Positions 51,729 to 64,000 of a DNA stretch of 64,000 nucleotides are shown one piece after another; the first letter of the stretch is position 1, and each line of letters opens with the position of its first letter. Source of the DNA: Oreocharis arfaki (Eukaryota > Chordata > Aves > Passeriformes > Paramythiidae); assembly GCA_013398015.1 (NCBI GenBank), contig VZRR01011663.1:1660042-1724041 (forward strand), read 5' to 3'. The position numbers and the translations under genes were made by a program. The notes below the pieces were generated by a model. That model made no database searches. It had not been told where the DNA came from and saw only the letters and a program-made list of their open reading frames with translations.

Positions 51729-52703
51729 ACTAGAAGAAAAGGAAAATAGAATAGGCTCCTTGAGGGAATAGCAGAAGTGGAAGGGTAGGTCTTGGCACTG
51801 TTTGACAGAGCCACATTCTAGGTAGCAAACCATCAAGATGAGAAAATATTTTCTGCTCCTGTGTAGCTTGTGGCATGGTCCATGGCACAGGCTTTGGAGG
51901 CACAGATTTCATCCTTTTGCTGACCCAGCAACTGCCTGTGTCAGGCAAGGCTCTGCACCCCAGAAGAAAGCAGGGTCTCTCCTGGAGGTGAGACACTCAA
52001 GCTGTTACATCAGCCAGGTCCTGGGCTGCTGGGTAAGGATGGTCCTGGCAGGAAATGGGCCATGCTGGGAAACATTACAGAAGCAACTGACAACTCAAAC
52101 CCCTCTGGATATCTGTGCCTTGCAGCTCTCCTTCCTGCTTACATTTGGGGTATGGATTTTACATGCAAGACTCATCTCTTATAAAAACAGGGAAAGAGCA
52201 GCTATTTAGCTCTGACTTGTACTCTGGTTTTGCTAATTTACTATTAATCTTGTTTTATAGGTAGGCAATGACTTTTATTTTCTTATTGGTGTGGTTATTT
52301 CATGGCTGAAGAAAGAGCAGAATTGTATATGAAGTACCAGATAAACAAGGAGCCCCTCATGCTTAAGGCCCTGATGATGTAAAACTTACTCAGAAAACTC
52401 CTCTGCTCACATAAAATACAGGAGGCTTTAACAAAAAAGTCTCAGGTTTCCCTTTTAAAAATTCAGAGTCTCTTAAACCAAGAAAAATGCATCCATGGGA
52501 AGGGAGTGCCAGTAATAACAGGCCTGCTCTCACATCCACTGGAAAAAGAGAAACAAGCAGCAATTTCCCCTGAGGGAAAAGGGATTCTGGAAGTTAAACA
52601 GAAATGTTTATGGTTGTGAAGAGTTAAAAGGCTTCATAGGCACCCTGCTTCCCTCTCATATCCTGAGCACCTCAGGGCAATGCATCAGCCCTGCGGCACA
52701 GGG

Positions 52704-52757
52704 AAACAGACCAGAAAAGAGCTTGGTTTCAAACAGACCAGAAAAGAGCTTGGTTTC
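52704..52757 (+). repeat. Perfect 27-bp tandem duplication
   Basis: Two identical adjacent 27-base units beginning AAACAGACCAG and ending CTTGGTTTC. The lack of any mismatch suggests a recent slippage event. Confidence 0.97.
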
Positions 52758-55700
52758 AGCAGTCCCATCCTCTGCAGGGAGACTGAGGAAACACCAGAAC
52801 AGGGATGAGGCTAAGTGCCCTCCAAAATTCCCAGTAGGGACTATTTACATATTCTTTTTCTGCAGGAGACCACTGGTTTCTCAATAGCTGAAGCCTTCAC
52901 CTGCCCAGGCTGAAACTACTGTTAGAGGATTTTGTTTGTTAAATTTAAGGCAACTCACATAAAAAAGGAAGCAGTCTGAGTTGGATGTGAATCATCCTTC
53001 ACACACTGATCAACCTTCCTGTTCTCATTTCTGCATTTGAATAATTTTGTTAAGCTTGCATTTAAAACCTTTACTATAATGTGGCTTTTGGCTTGGCACA
53101 AAATGGAAATAATTATCTTGCTCTATTAACATCTATATTCTATGAGTACTCCTCCTGCAAATGTGCCATGTAATCTACACAGGCATTGATCCTAAATTAA
53201 AAGACAGCATCAAAATCTGAGTCACTTCTTCTACACATTATTAAGTGTCCATTTTGGTTATGCTGTTGATGGTTGCCAATCTCATTTCATACCTGCCTGA
53301 CCCTTTTTTCTAGTCTTCCTATCCTCCTGGCAGAAGACCACATAGATAACCAGAGCACAGTGTATCTTTGTGTCTGCCTTTCCCTTGGCTTTCTAATGGA
53401 TTTTGTCTCATGTTTTATGTCGGGGCACTTTGGTGGCTCCATTCAGTTGATGGTCTCTCCCCTCTCTCCCCTATCTCCAATCCCAGCCAAGATGAGTGGC
53501 TGAAAATCTTGTACAGAGAAGATGAACTCCATAGCCCAAAACAAATTTCCTGGCTGTTTGCACTAGGTGGAGAATAACCTACAACCAAAGCAAATCTGGT
53601 TTCATGGCTAAGAAGCAAATATTTCCTCCCCTGAAGCCACAGGACATCCTGACCATGGTGGAAGGACAACAATTCTGCTGCATAGGGTGAAGGAAGGAAG
53701 AACACAAGGCGTTTTCCAAAGGATGACCTCCCTTCTTCACTCTACACAGCAAGGCAGGAAGACCCCACAGTGGGAAGGCACCCCTGAGGCTGGAGGTTTG
53801 CAGCCATAGGAGATCATAGCCAGGCTGCGTTATCTCATCCAAAAAACGATCCAAACCATCCAAACTTCTGAGTGCCAGGATTGCAGAGATGTTAGCTAGT
53901 GCACACAACAAAGGGGATGACCATCAGGACAAAGTAAGCAGGAGTCCATTCATCATTTGGCAGAAGGTTGGGATAAATGGGAAGAGTACTTCCATAGGAG
54001 AAAAACTGGTTTTCTGGATGATGAAGAAAGAGGTTCTCCTGTAACCTAATCAGGTCTAGCATAGACTCAGTGGGGACATTTAAGTGTCACAGGACAAGAA
54101 GGCTTCCCACAACCTGAGTCAGCTCTGTAATCCCCACACTGTAGATTATCACCCAGACACGCACTCAAAGCAGAACAAAAAACTGGAGATTGCGTCCCTC
54201 ATGAACCACAGGTGCTCCACAGATCTTCCTGCTGCCCCAGAAAATAACGTCATCACGCCAAACCAGGCAAGGCAGAGGGTGTGACTGTCCTGCATTGCCC
54301 AACCTCTGCCCACTCGGCTGACGTCTCCCTGGCCATGCTGGGGAAGAAGAGAGGAGAGGGCTGGATAGGTACCTGGATGGGAGGAGCAGGTTAGCATGTT
54401 AATTCATGGTTGCCCAGGAACAACTGTGGCCTGGTTCTTGATGGGATGGGCTGTCCCTAGGTGTAATCCTGACTAGAGAGTCGGATGGGAAATGCTAGCT
54501 AAGCATACACCGTCCCATTCTGCTGAACAGGAGTTAGATGAGAGGTGCTCACTGACCACTGAAAGTCAATAGTGTTGGCTGAATGAAAACTCTTAGGTAA
54601 TCCTAATGGACTCAGCAGACAGGCCAGAGAGGTGATAATAGTTGCTGGCTGATCTCAGCACCCTGCCTCTGAAAGTAGCCCACACACTTCAGGGGATGGA
54701 GGACACCCCATGGGATTACTGTAATGATGTCCTGTGGGCCAAAGGATATATTTCTTACTTCTTCAGGTAGGATATCATACAGGCCATGAGGTACGAGTTG
54801 TACCTGACCAAATAAAGAATGGCTGTGATTTGAACTGGGACTATTCTGATGAAACTGGCTTGACTACCTTGACCTACCCATCTGGGGATCCTGGCACTAG
54901 AGGAGAGATTATCTCACTGGCTTCAATTGATGAGAACTGAGAATCATTGCAGGAGGGATGAGAGCTGGAAAGAGCTTTTCCTCCTTTCTCTTTCTGCAGG
55001 GACTGGCAATTTAACTTAGTTATTCTCTCCTGAAAGGAAGAGGAGAGGTTTGTCAAGACCCTCTCCAGTCACTCCATCTCTACAACTTAATTCTTTCAAA
55101 AGTTAGGCTAATGTTGGAGCTGGGGACAATGGTGCTTGAGCAGGAAAATGCTGCTAGCTTTCTGCTCATGTTGCAGAGTCCAGTTTACTCAGCTTGCTCG
55201 AGGAGTGATTCAAGCATTTCGCTTTGGGATGCTTCTGTGGGCACGTGCTGGGAATGACTCCTACTCTAATCCAGTAGCTGACATAGCAAAATCTTGCGCT
55301 CCATTGTTGCAAATCATTAAATCAAAGTCACAATCCATTTGGAGTAACTCATGGAAACTCATTATTTTGCCACTGCTTGCTGAACTGCTTAGATAATCAA
55401 AATGCTTGTGAGAACAGGGAAAAAAATCTTGCTCTTGGCCTAGAAGGTGCAAAGAGCAGTGACACACCCCAAGCAAGAAGCAGCAGGATGTGTGGGAACA
55501 GAGAAAGAGGACTTGGGAGGATGTAAACCATGAGACCCCCTGGAGCCTCAGTCCCATGGACCTCATCACGGTTAAACATAATGCTTCCAAAGCAGGCTCT
55601 TACCTGCTCTCTCATTTCATTGGTAAGGTGCAAGGGAGGTAAGGAGGAAGGTAATGTGAATTAGTTCTTTTAAATAGGCAGTAAGGCAAAAGCCCTTGCC

Positions 55701-58700
55701 ATGTTTTGGAAGCCCAGCACTCCTTAAGATAGAGACAACATAAGACACCCGGCCCAGTTGTCTGGGGAGACGTGGGAAGCTCTCGGAGAACCTGCTCCTT
55801 TTTCAACTTGGAAGTCTGGGAATGGGCAGCAAATTAATGAGGAATGTTTCCTTTAATGCTTCCATGAGGAAAAATGTGAATTACTGATGAGGTTTCCATT
55901 CTGCACTTGCAGGAAGCAATTTTTCTACTCTGGTCAAAGATATCAAGGAATATTTGGCACCTGAGGACAGCACTGACATTGTGCATTTCTATCATGCGAG
56001 TTTGAGATTTATGCCATTTACTCATTTAGGCTTGATTCTGCAAATATGTAGGTAGGCTACCTGCTTATTCAATGGTCCCTGTGAATGATTTTGTGGATTT
56101 ATGGAAACATCCATGTCAGACCTCATAGCCCCAGAGGCATTGAGGAAAATGCACACCTGGAACTGTGGAGATCGACATTAATTGTGACACTTCCAATAGG
56201 AAGGTAAATGACAGCATTTCTCAGACATGATCATTTACAAAGTGAAAATGTCAATGTAACTAATAATACTTGAAGCTATTTTCTCATGACTAATTATACC
56301 TCTGAAAGTGAACATGCAGCTGCAGTTACGAAGTGATGGGGCAAAGTCAAAGGCCCATAAACACACTTCAACCATAATCATCCTTTTTGCTAATAGAAAC
56401 TATGGCATTTCACAGCTGAAATGTATGAAAAAGCATAAAGAATATATGAAAGCAGTAATACTGTGGAATTATGCAGGTTTCTAAACAATCATGGAAGAAG
56501 ACAGCAAAACATTTGAAGGAGACAAGTCATTTGGGAACTTGGCAGCTAATTCATTCAGACTCTTGCACTGCATTTCTTAAAGTTCCCACACACATTGTGT
56601 TTCTAAGGCTAAATCCTGCAAGCCCTCATCAGCTCACATTTAAGGGTTAATTTACAGAGCCTCTGTCCTGCAGAACATGGTTTGTTGTTCTTTGCACAGC
56701 TGCATAAAACACTGTAAACACTTTTTAGCAAAAAACACTGGAGTAGAAAATAAAAGACAAATCTTAGAGGAAGACCAGCTTTTTAGTGGTGAGTCCGGAT
56801 CCTGTGACAATGAAGTAGCTGAACTAGAAGGTTATATACATTTACTTTGCCTGACTGAGCCAGTAAGTCAAAGGGACAACTTGGATGTTTATATAGCTCT
56901 ATATTTATACATTCTTTCCCAAATTCATGTTTCTTACTGGCTGTAAAATAGAAGCAGATACAAATGGTTAAACTCCTTTGTCCAATTTCTGCTGTCATCT
57001 ATATTCATTGATTTTCTGTGACCTATGCAGAACCCCCTGACCTAGCCCCTGCAATGCTGCCTCTACAAGATGCCCCTAGTGAGGCCCCTCTTGCTTCTTG
57101 GAAGTTGACTTTCTTTCAGAAGTGTCTAACAAATACTTCCCAAATTAGGGCTACTCAACCACCCCTGCCCAGAGTCACAGAACATAATTACCAACATGAT
57201 TTATCTGGAGAATTTTCAACTCTCGAATGTACTGTGGTGACATTTGCTGATGGTATTCTTAGCATGCATGGGAGGAGCGGGGCTTTTTGTTAATATGTAT
57301 CTCTAAGGTTATGTGTGTAGGACATGGCCTTTTCAGCTCCCTGTACTAACGTTAACTCTAGGTTGGCATGTCAGAAGTTGTCCTGTGTTCATAAAAATCA
57401 CATGGCAAAGATATTATGAAGAAAAGCCAGAAGGATGTTGTATCAGAAAAGGAAGTTCTTGGCTAAAACTGTTGTTGCTGACACTGTTCAGCATGAGGGG
57501 AGCCCCCACGGCTTGGGAGACGTGGCGTGAAGCCACACGCTGACCCAGTGATCCTGACTCCTATCAGGACAACACAGAGAAACATTTTGTCCTTCACCAC
57601 AGCTCTGTAATTTGAAATGCAGAGGAAGGAGAACTACAGGATTAAGACAGAGGGAGACAGAAAGTTCTTCAGATTTCCAAATGTGGAGAAAAGAAACCTC
57701 AGTTACCTCCCAGTGCATAACCAGTATTGCCTTTCATGACTGCATCATGATGAACATCTCACAATGCACTGCAATTCTTCCCTGCATGCAAGTGCATCAA
57801 AATGGCTACACATCTGACTTTGTGTTTGTTTGTCAGTTTGAGATAAAACCACTTGCATAAATAATCTTATAAAACTTCTGGGGTTTTTATCTCTTGTATT
57901 TATTAGAGCATACTGACACCAAGGTAATCAATGCAATGATACCAATTGAAAGTTCTGATGAAACAACTTGCACAGATCCAACTTCATTTGCAATTTCTGA
58001 AGGAAGTGCAGTGTGCTTGATATCAGTGTTTTCCCAAAGGGCAGAATTATCTGAAGTGCAGGGTGGGGCTGAAAAAAGGAACAACTTCAGACAGCCATTA
58101 ACATTTTAGGAAAGGACAAAATACTTCAAACCAAATAAAGGTAAAAGGACACAAATAGTGTTTAACCATCTATGCAGCACTGCTTTTGCCATGAGAGTGC
58201 TCTGCAATTACAAATGGAAAGGCAGACTGTACACTGAAGGGCAGTCCTCAATTTTTCTTAACACGTGCTCGACACTACGAAAAGCCTGAAACATCCATAT
58301 TTTGTATGTATCAGCTCAGTGAATGGAATCATTATCACAAAGATGTCTTACCAAACACAGAAGATGGAAAATAACAAGAAGAGTCTGGCACCTGCTAATT
58401 CTGTTTCTAATTTCAATGTTATTTTAATTGCCATCATGGAGAATGGAATGAAGATTCTGAGGCCCAGTCCTGTTCTCATAACATTTTATGAGAAGTTTGG
58501 CACCAGCTTTCATGGGAACAGGACTGGGAGTCACACCTTCATATCCTAGTAATGTGAGAGAGATTGACAGTATCTGTATCATCTGCAAAGTCTGATGGCC
58601 TCTGTAAATTAGCAAACGTGCAGCAACAGGAGAGAAACTGCAAAGATTAATTCAAAGGGAATTGCCTGTGGAGGGGACAGAATGGATGTTAGAGCAGCAG

Positions 58701-59094
58701 AAATGTGGCTGAATTGCATTAACTAGGGTACAAAAAAGCTGATTATTCTGCCAGCTGTGCAGGGAGACACTTAAGAGAACGGCACTCAGGTTTAGGAGAC
58801 TGGAAGAAAAAGAAATAAACTGAAATGTGACTGAATTAAAAAAAAAATCCCACCAAAGAATCCATAACACACTACCAAAAAAAAAAGCCCCAAAACCCCA
58901 AGATGGAGCTCTCCTAAAGTATGTTTTACAGTTTTTAGGTACTTGAAATCAATGAAATCTGCCATATGAAACCCCGAAGGGTCTGAACAAAAATGCCCTA
59001 TGAATACAATGTCTTTTCCATGCAGGAAAAACAAGGCAGAGACAGATGAACTCACTGCAAGTGAAATGGAAGACCTTTAGCCATGCAGTGTAGG

Positions 59095-59297
59095 TTTCTT
59101 CACTGAAAGGGTGGTCAGGCACTGCAACAGGCTGCCCAGGGAGGTGGTGGAGTCACCATCCCTAGAAGTGTTCAAAAAAAAACAAGACGTGGCATACAGT
59201 GCCATAGTTTAGTTGACAAGGAGGTGTTTAGTAGAATATTGGACTCAATGATCTTGGAGGTCTTTTCCAACCTAAATGATTCTGTGATTCTATGAGT
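59095..59297 (+). mobile_element. CR1 3' end fragment
   Basis: Sense CR1 3' end: TTCTTCACTGAAAGGGTGG, CAACAGGCTGCCCAGGGAGG, GGAGTCACCATCCCTAGAAG, then TTGGACTCAATGATCTTGG, TCTTTTCCAACCTAAATGA and tail octamers TTCTGTGATTCTATGAG. It is strongly 5'-truncated. Confidence 0.95.
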
Positions 59298-59839
59298 GAA
59301 GGTTTCTTAGAGACTGGAGGAGGAGAGAGGTGTCTTTGTAGACAATGAGATTCTCTCTTCAAGAAAACATCGACACACTAGTGAAAAAGAGAGAGCCAGA
59401 GGAAGAAGGGGCAACACACCCCAAATCTGTTCCCAGAATAGAGAAGCCAGATGTTAGCTGGCAACTGAATGATGGTGCTTACGCTGGAGAGACAAGCAGT
59501 GATTCCTGGACTTTCTTCCAATACATGAGAATGAAAAAATGGATAAACAGAGTGAATATAAACAGAAAGTACGACATGGTGAACAAGGCCTGGACAACGC
59601 AAAGCTAGGAGGGATATCTGCTCACACAAGCTGTTGTGCAGACTGGATTGACAAGTACAGGTAAAGCTGACCTCACCTGTATGCACTGAACTGAAATGGC
59701 TGTGGGGAAGTCTGGGCTCATGCTGATCATTAACATAAATTCAGACTTACAACTTGACACAATTACTCTGAAGAACAGTAATACTCTGCTTGAAGAAGTG
59801 AGTACCTGCTCCCAGACTGACGTCAGATGGAGCAGAACA

Positions 59840-60660
59840 GCAGAGAAAAGAGGACAAGAGCTACCTACATCTCATGTTTCTGCTGAATGGAGACAGCGAA
59901 ATACAGAAAGATAAATGAAAGAGATCTGGGGAGATTGGGGAATGGAGTAAGAGCCAGAAAGTGGAGGGTCAGCAAGAAACCTGAACCACCATCAGAACAA
60001 CTTAGGTGAAAACAACAGGCTAAAGAGAAGGAGCAATCAGAGAAGATACCCTTACAGTGGACACAGAAATCTCAAAGTGAGTGAATAGATCTGGGGCAGG
60101 GAACGGATTAAAAAGAGCCAAGAGCCTAGAGGATGCTAGATAACATGCAACAAGAGGAGCAAAAGGCTTCTGGATGATACCTTAAAGGAAGAAAAAAATG
60201 GGTACAGGCAAGAAGTGGAAATGAAGGGAAAAAAGAGCACTGGGCAAGTGCTGATGCCTGTGTAGGATTCCTAGGCAGAACAGGATACAAAAAAATCCCA
60301 CTACAGGAAGGGCAATCTATCATGCATGAAACAAGTGAAATGCGAAGCCTTTAGGGGAACTCAGGAGCAGCTTCAGAGGAAACAAAGCAGGGAGGGTTAC
60401 TGGGAGACACAGTGGTGAGACCTCCAGGAGGAAAGCTGGAGGTAGTCCCAGGGCTAAAGAGAGGAAAAAGCAGACAAGAATGGAAAGGAGAATTAGAGGA
60501 TGAGTGAGAGGAGCTCTTTGGGTAGGGGACGAGCTACAGGAATAGAACAGGGAAGCAGGAAGGTAACTGAGGATGTGGCCAGAGGAGAACAGAGAGCAGG
60601 TCCTAGGAGAGGAGCAGGTTGGTATAGGACAAGGGGCTGAGGTAGACAGCACGGATTAGG
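59840..60660 (+). other. Long purine-rich stretch
   Basis: About 800 bases with marked A/G excess on the + strand (many GGAAAG, GAGAGG and AGGAGC words) and no recognisable protein in any frame. The minus-strand frame at 60320-60652 is rich in Ser, Leu and Pro, as pyrimidine-rich DNA would give. It directly precedes the degenerate minisatellite. It may be part of an old unrecognised repeat. Confidence 0.5.
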
Positions 60661-60707
60661 AGCCGTGAGCTGTGCTGGCAGCTGGCAGTAGGAGCTTGCT
60701 TATTCAG

Positions 60708-60846
60708 CAAGTCAGGCGGTAATTAATTAAATCAAGTCAGGCAGCAATCAGTCAGTTAAACCGGGTAACAATGACTCAAGTAAGTTGAACTGGGGAACAA
60801 CGAATTTATTACATCAAACCAGGGAACAATGAACCAATTAAATCAG
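60708..60846 (+). repeat. Degenerate ~28-bp minisatellite (about 5 units)
   Basis: Five consecutive units of 25-29 bases share the pattern (C)C-rGG-nAACAAT-AATTAAAT-CAA. Units start near 60708 (CAAGTCAGGCGGTAATTAAT), 60733 (CAAGTCAGGCAGCAATCAGT), 60761 (CCGGGTAACAATGACTCAAG), 60790 (CTGGGGAACAACGAATTTAT) and 60819 (CCAGGGAACAATGAACCAAT). Neighbouring units differ at several positions, so the array is old. Confidence 0.85.
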
Positions 60847-60849
60847 CTG

Positions 60850-63420
60850 GAAGCCTCCACGGGTCCATCCAGATTCTGGGCTAGGTGCCACCAGGGTGGG
60901 GGACTTGCTGCAGCCGCCCACTCCAGGAGAAACATCACCACAGCAACTGAGCATCACTGCTGACAGCTTTGCTTGTCCCCCTCTGCCCAGAGCGAAGAAG
61001 GACATGGCAGTCTACAGCCGGTCTGACGAAATATATGTGATAGAACAAAAGGGTGGGGAGATGGAAACTGTCAGCTTCCAAATTAGCAATAGTGTTGCAG
61101 AAATTACTGGGCTGCCTAAGGGTGAAGAAAGCTCTGCCTTTCAAATCAGGCTGATGCTGGATATCTGGAGCTGTCACCTTAAGAAATTGAGAGGCTTTGA
61201 TGGGTGCCTGACAATGATTTGCTCTATCCTAACTGGGATGCAGGAGAGTTACACCTTCCAAGGGCATCCTGGAAGAGCACAGCTATGTACTAAAACAGCT
61301 GCCCATGCCCATTTTGACAAGGAAAGCATAAATTATATGGATTGGTGTGAGTCAGGCTGGTCATGTACTGGCAATGCTAAGAACCATTTTCATCCCCTTT
61401 TGTTGGTTCCCCATATCATTTGGGATTGAGGTTTGTTTTGGGCATGGGTTTTCGGGGTTTTTTCTTCTTTCCTGTTCCTCCTATCTCCATAAGCAGGGGA
61501 TGTCACTAACATCACTGAGTTACCTCATCAGGAAAGCAGCCAGCATGTTTCTCTTGCGATATTTCATGTGTATTAGTAAACTGAAAATAAAAAAGGGAAG
61601 GTCTCATTGATGAGGACAACCTGAGGTCAAAAATATGAGGGAAACAGCCATCTGCCCATTATTTAAGGGAAGTGTAATCATAATCATTCTCTCAGGCACC
61701 TGTAAGGCCCTTGCAGGTGAAAAAATGTACTGCATTTCAAGAGAGTACAAATACTTGAGGTGCTGCAATGATTAATAAACAGGGATATTACATGGGTAAC
61801 CTTTATCATACAACACATTGTCATTAAAGTAATTATATTGAAAAGGAAATGACTCTTTGGGTGTTATCTCTGGCTAGATGAGGTCCTGGGATTTGCCCAG
61901 AGTGTGTAAATCAGGACCAACACGATCCCTGTAGGAATATTGACCAGTAAATTAAACTGAAAATAAAAGCTGAAGAAGAACAGCTTCCTGAGCAGCACAC
62001 AACAAAGATGGGGCGTGGTCCAAGACTTACTGTATATTATCAGTACCATGTGTATCCTTGTCATCCCCTAACAAATGTGCCACAGGACAGTGTAAACTTT
62101 GAGACACACTGGCACAATAGTTTCACACTGAAGTACTGGATATAATTTTCTTTTCCCTGCTCTGAACTGCTAAATAGTCAGAAGGCAAAAAGAGTCTAAT
62201 TAGAGATGTGAAGGTTTGGAAAGGAACCAGAAATTTTCAAGAAGAAAACCCTCCTGCTTCTAGTCTGCACCACAGTGTTTGAGCAGCTGTCTGCCATGGA
62301 AAAATGGAAAAGAAACTTCCTGGGGTTTGGGTTTTTTTCTCCTCTCTTATAATTTCTGAATAATATTAAGACTGAGCAGTTGGACTTGTTCTTGTACAAA
62401 TCTTCAATCAAATGAAGTACATAAAAATCAGGTTAAAAATTCAGTCAACAGTTCTAGTCATTTCAGACTCTGGTTTATTAGTGCTCAGAAGAATAACTTG
62501 ACCTATGCCAGTATTTAAAAAAGCTTAATTTAAATGCTCTACAGGACAGTCAGTGATTGTGATTATGACCTTGACTGTGATCATGACCTTCTAGATGATG
62601 ACATGCACTATCAAAGAGACTGACCTTATCCTAAATTCAGGCTTTATATCTAAAGCTACTCTTGGTCAATAGGATTTTGTGACAACTATCTCTGTTTTCA
62701 AAAAAAAAATAAAAATTTCAAACTGCATTATCTTGTGAGGCACCTAGTGACACAAAATTTCTGAGCCCTGTACCTTTAATCTTTCTCTTTGTTTATTTGT
62801 CAGTAATGGATGGGGTTTATGTTTATCCATCTCTTTCTTGTCAATTTTTACCTTCAAATTACGTCAATAAACAAAACATCCTTATATGTATTATAGTGCA
62901 CAGCTGCAGGTATTACAGGGGAAAGGGCTGTCATAATTCAAAGTAATCAATTCATGTGTATTTATTTCACAGTTTTATCAAACAGTAATTTTTATATGCT
63001 AGCTAAATAATACACTGTATTTTTACATGCTAGCTAAACAAAAGATTCCTCATCTGTAAAAGAATATGTACAATTTAACTCTGTTTACTAAGTGGTCAAT
63101 TACTAAATAGATGTCATTTTACCCTCATAAATAAAGATAAAACACTGTGATTAAGTCTAGGACTTCCAGTCCTTAAATTTCCAGCACTGACACGTCTCAT
63201 TCTTTCTATCTAGTGCCCCTTGTGTCATCATTTATAATCAAAGAGGGTGCTGATGCTACTGGGTCAGAGAAATAGCATTCCACAGATGCACGATAAAAAA
63301 ATTACCCAGTAGAGGAGAACCTGGTCCATTTCTCCCTGCCACTCATTCATCCGGTGTTCTCCGCTGTGGTCACATCTAGGGAATAGACAGTTTGATATTA
63401 TCTAATTTTGGAAACACAGA
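60850..63420. other. Intergenic region, no gene seen
   Basis: AT-rich unique-looking sequence. A 178-codon + strand open frame from a GTG at 60896 to 61429 lies here, but it has no recognisable domain and its length is within chance for 64 kb. A short repeat of the word ATGCTAGCTAAA occurs at 62996-63007 and 63027-63038. Nothing else is identified. Confidence 0.5.
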
Positions 63421-63634
63421 ATATAATTTAAGACTTCTTCTTTGCTGTCAAAACTGGATGCTTCTGCCTTGAGAGAAACACCAGGTATTGACCTCCAACC
63501 GTGACACCCTCCCAAAGGCTATGCAGTGAAGACCTAATACAAGGCAGCTCAGGGAGCTCCCCACTGTACCTCTGCCCATGGCTTACCTCCTTTAGGCAAC
63601 AGTGAGACCCACAGGGCCTTGTTTCCAGTAGCTT

Positions 63635-64000
63635 TTCAGGGAAAACACCTTCAAGGTCATTGAATTCAACCTTTGACCAAGACCATGTCAACTGGATCAT
63701 ACCACTAAGTGCCATGTCCAGTCGTTTCTTGAACACTTCCAGGGGTGGTGACTCCATCACCAACCTGGGCAGCCTATTCCAATGACTGGCCACCCTTTCA
63801 GTGAACAAATTCTTCCTGATGCCCAACCTGAATCTCCCCTGGTGCAGCTTGAGGTTATGTCCTCTTCTCCTGTCATTAGCTGACTGGGAGAAGAGGCCCA
63901 CCCCACCCCACTACAACCTCCCTTCAGGGAGTAGTAGAGAACAATAAGGTCTCCTTTGAGCCTCCTATATTTCTCTTACTGCAAAAAAAACCCCCAAACC
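63635..64000 (-). mobile_element. CR1 LINE 3' part, antisense (runs off the window)
   Basis: On the minus strand one open frame contains the CR1 ORF2 C-terminus: MGLFSQSANDRRRGHNLKL, then FRLGIRKNLFTERVASHWNR, then LPRLVMESPPLEVFKKRLDM. The + strand shows the matching antisense landmarks, such as GGTGGTGACTCCATCACC near 63744 and AGTGAACAAATTCTTCC near 63800. The frame is open for over 80 codons here, so this copy is younger than most in the window. Its 5' part lies beyond base 64000. Confidence 0.93.

Larger units (their letters stand above)
49230..59090. other. Intergenic region, no gene seen
   Basis: About 10 kb without a recognisable coding or RNA gene on either strand. Open frames reach about 123 codons (51838-52209 plus) and show no domains. 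Contents seen are a run of 15 T at 51714-51728, a perfect 27-bp tandem repeat at 52704-52757 and an A-rich/C-cluster tract at about 58836-58900. The AT-rich, non-repetitive stretch around 56.1-56.5 kb is the sort of sequence worth checking for conservation. Confidence 0.55.

Noticed and set aside
60896..61429. 178-codon + strand open frame after the minisatellite
   Set aside because: It begins at GTG, has no recognisable domain or splice context, and one frame of this size is expected by chance in 64 kb on both strands.
35375..64000. Search for connexin (GJB6/GJB2) coding sequence expected beyond CRYL1
   Set aside because: No frame with connexin-like length or cysteine pattern was seen. The cluster, if present, lies outside the window.
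1..64000. CRISPR arrays, bacterial-type operons, tRNA or rRNA genes
   Set aside because: No regularly spaced repeats, no ribosome-binding-site-led gene runs and no cloverleaf sequence were found. The DNA is vertebrate.

Overview
The window is vertebrate nuclear DNA, most likely from a bird. It has widely spaced small exons with GT-AG introns and many CR1-type LINE fragments whose 3' ends carry the short ATTCTATG-like tail repeats typical of avian (and other archosaur) CR1. Nothing bacterial or plasmid-like was seen. The species cannot be named from the sequence.

The only gene I can support is the 3' part of CRYL1 (lambda-crystallin, L-gulonate 3-dehydrogenase) on the + strand. Five exons were found at 6888-7049, 11036-11230, 21957-22062, 33345-33451 and 35261-35374 (stop at 35372-35374). 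They join in phase to 227 codons, about 70% of the usual ~320-residue protein, and correspond to exons 4-8 of the vertebrate gene. Exons 1-3 must lie upstream of base 1. A 3' UTR of about 1.8 kb probably follows, with a good polyadenylation signal at 37182 and a second candidate at 37935.

Layout: 1-6887, intron 3 (partial) with an old CR1 endonuclease fragment; 7050-11035, intron 4; 11231-21956, intron 5, holding an apparently identical 1,887-bp tandem duplication with a single N exactly at the junction (probably an assembly artefact); 22063-33344, intron 6, with the best-preserved CR1 copy (23215-24395) and a long antisense CR1-like repeat that ends about 65 bp before exon 7; 33452-35260, intron 7; about 37.2-64 kb, apparently intergenic.

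No recognisable gene was found in the last 27 kb. It holds small tandem repeats, CR1 tails, purine-rich tracts, a degenerate minisatellite at 60708-60846, and one GC-rich island (about 48.6-49.2 kb) with a minus-strand open frame and a hydrophobic segment that I could not identify. In mammals the 3' side of CRYL1 faces the connexin cluster GJB6-GJB2-GJA3. If synteny holds here, this stretch is the place to look for distal connexin control elements. I found no convincing novel biological system; the clearest anomaly is the junction-N duplication.
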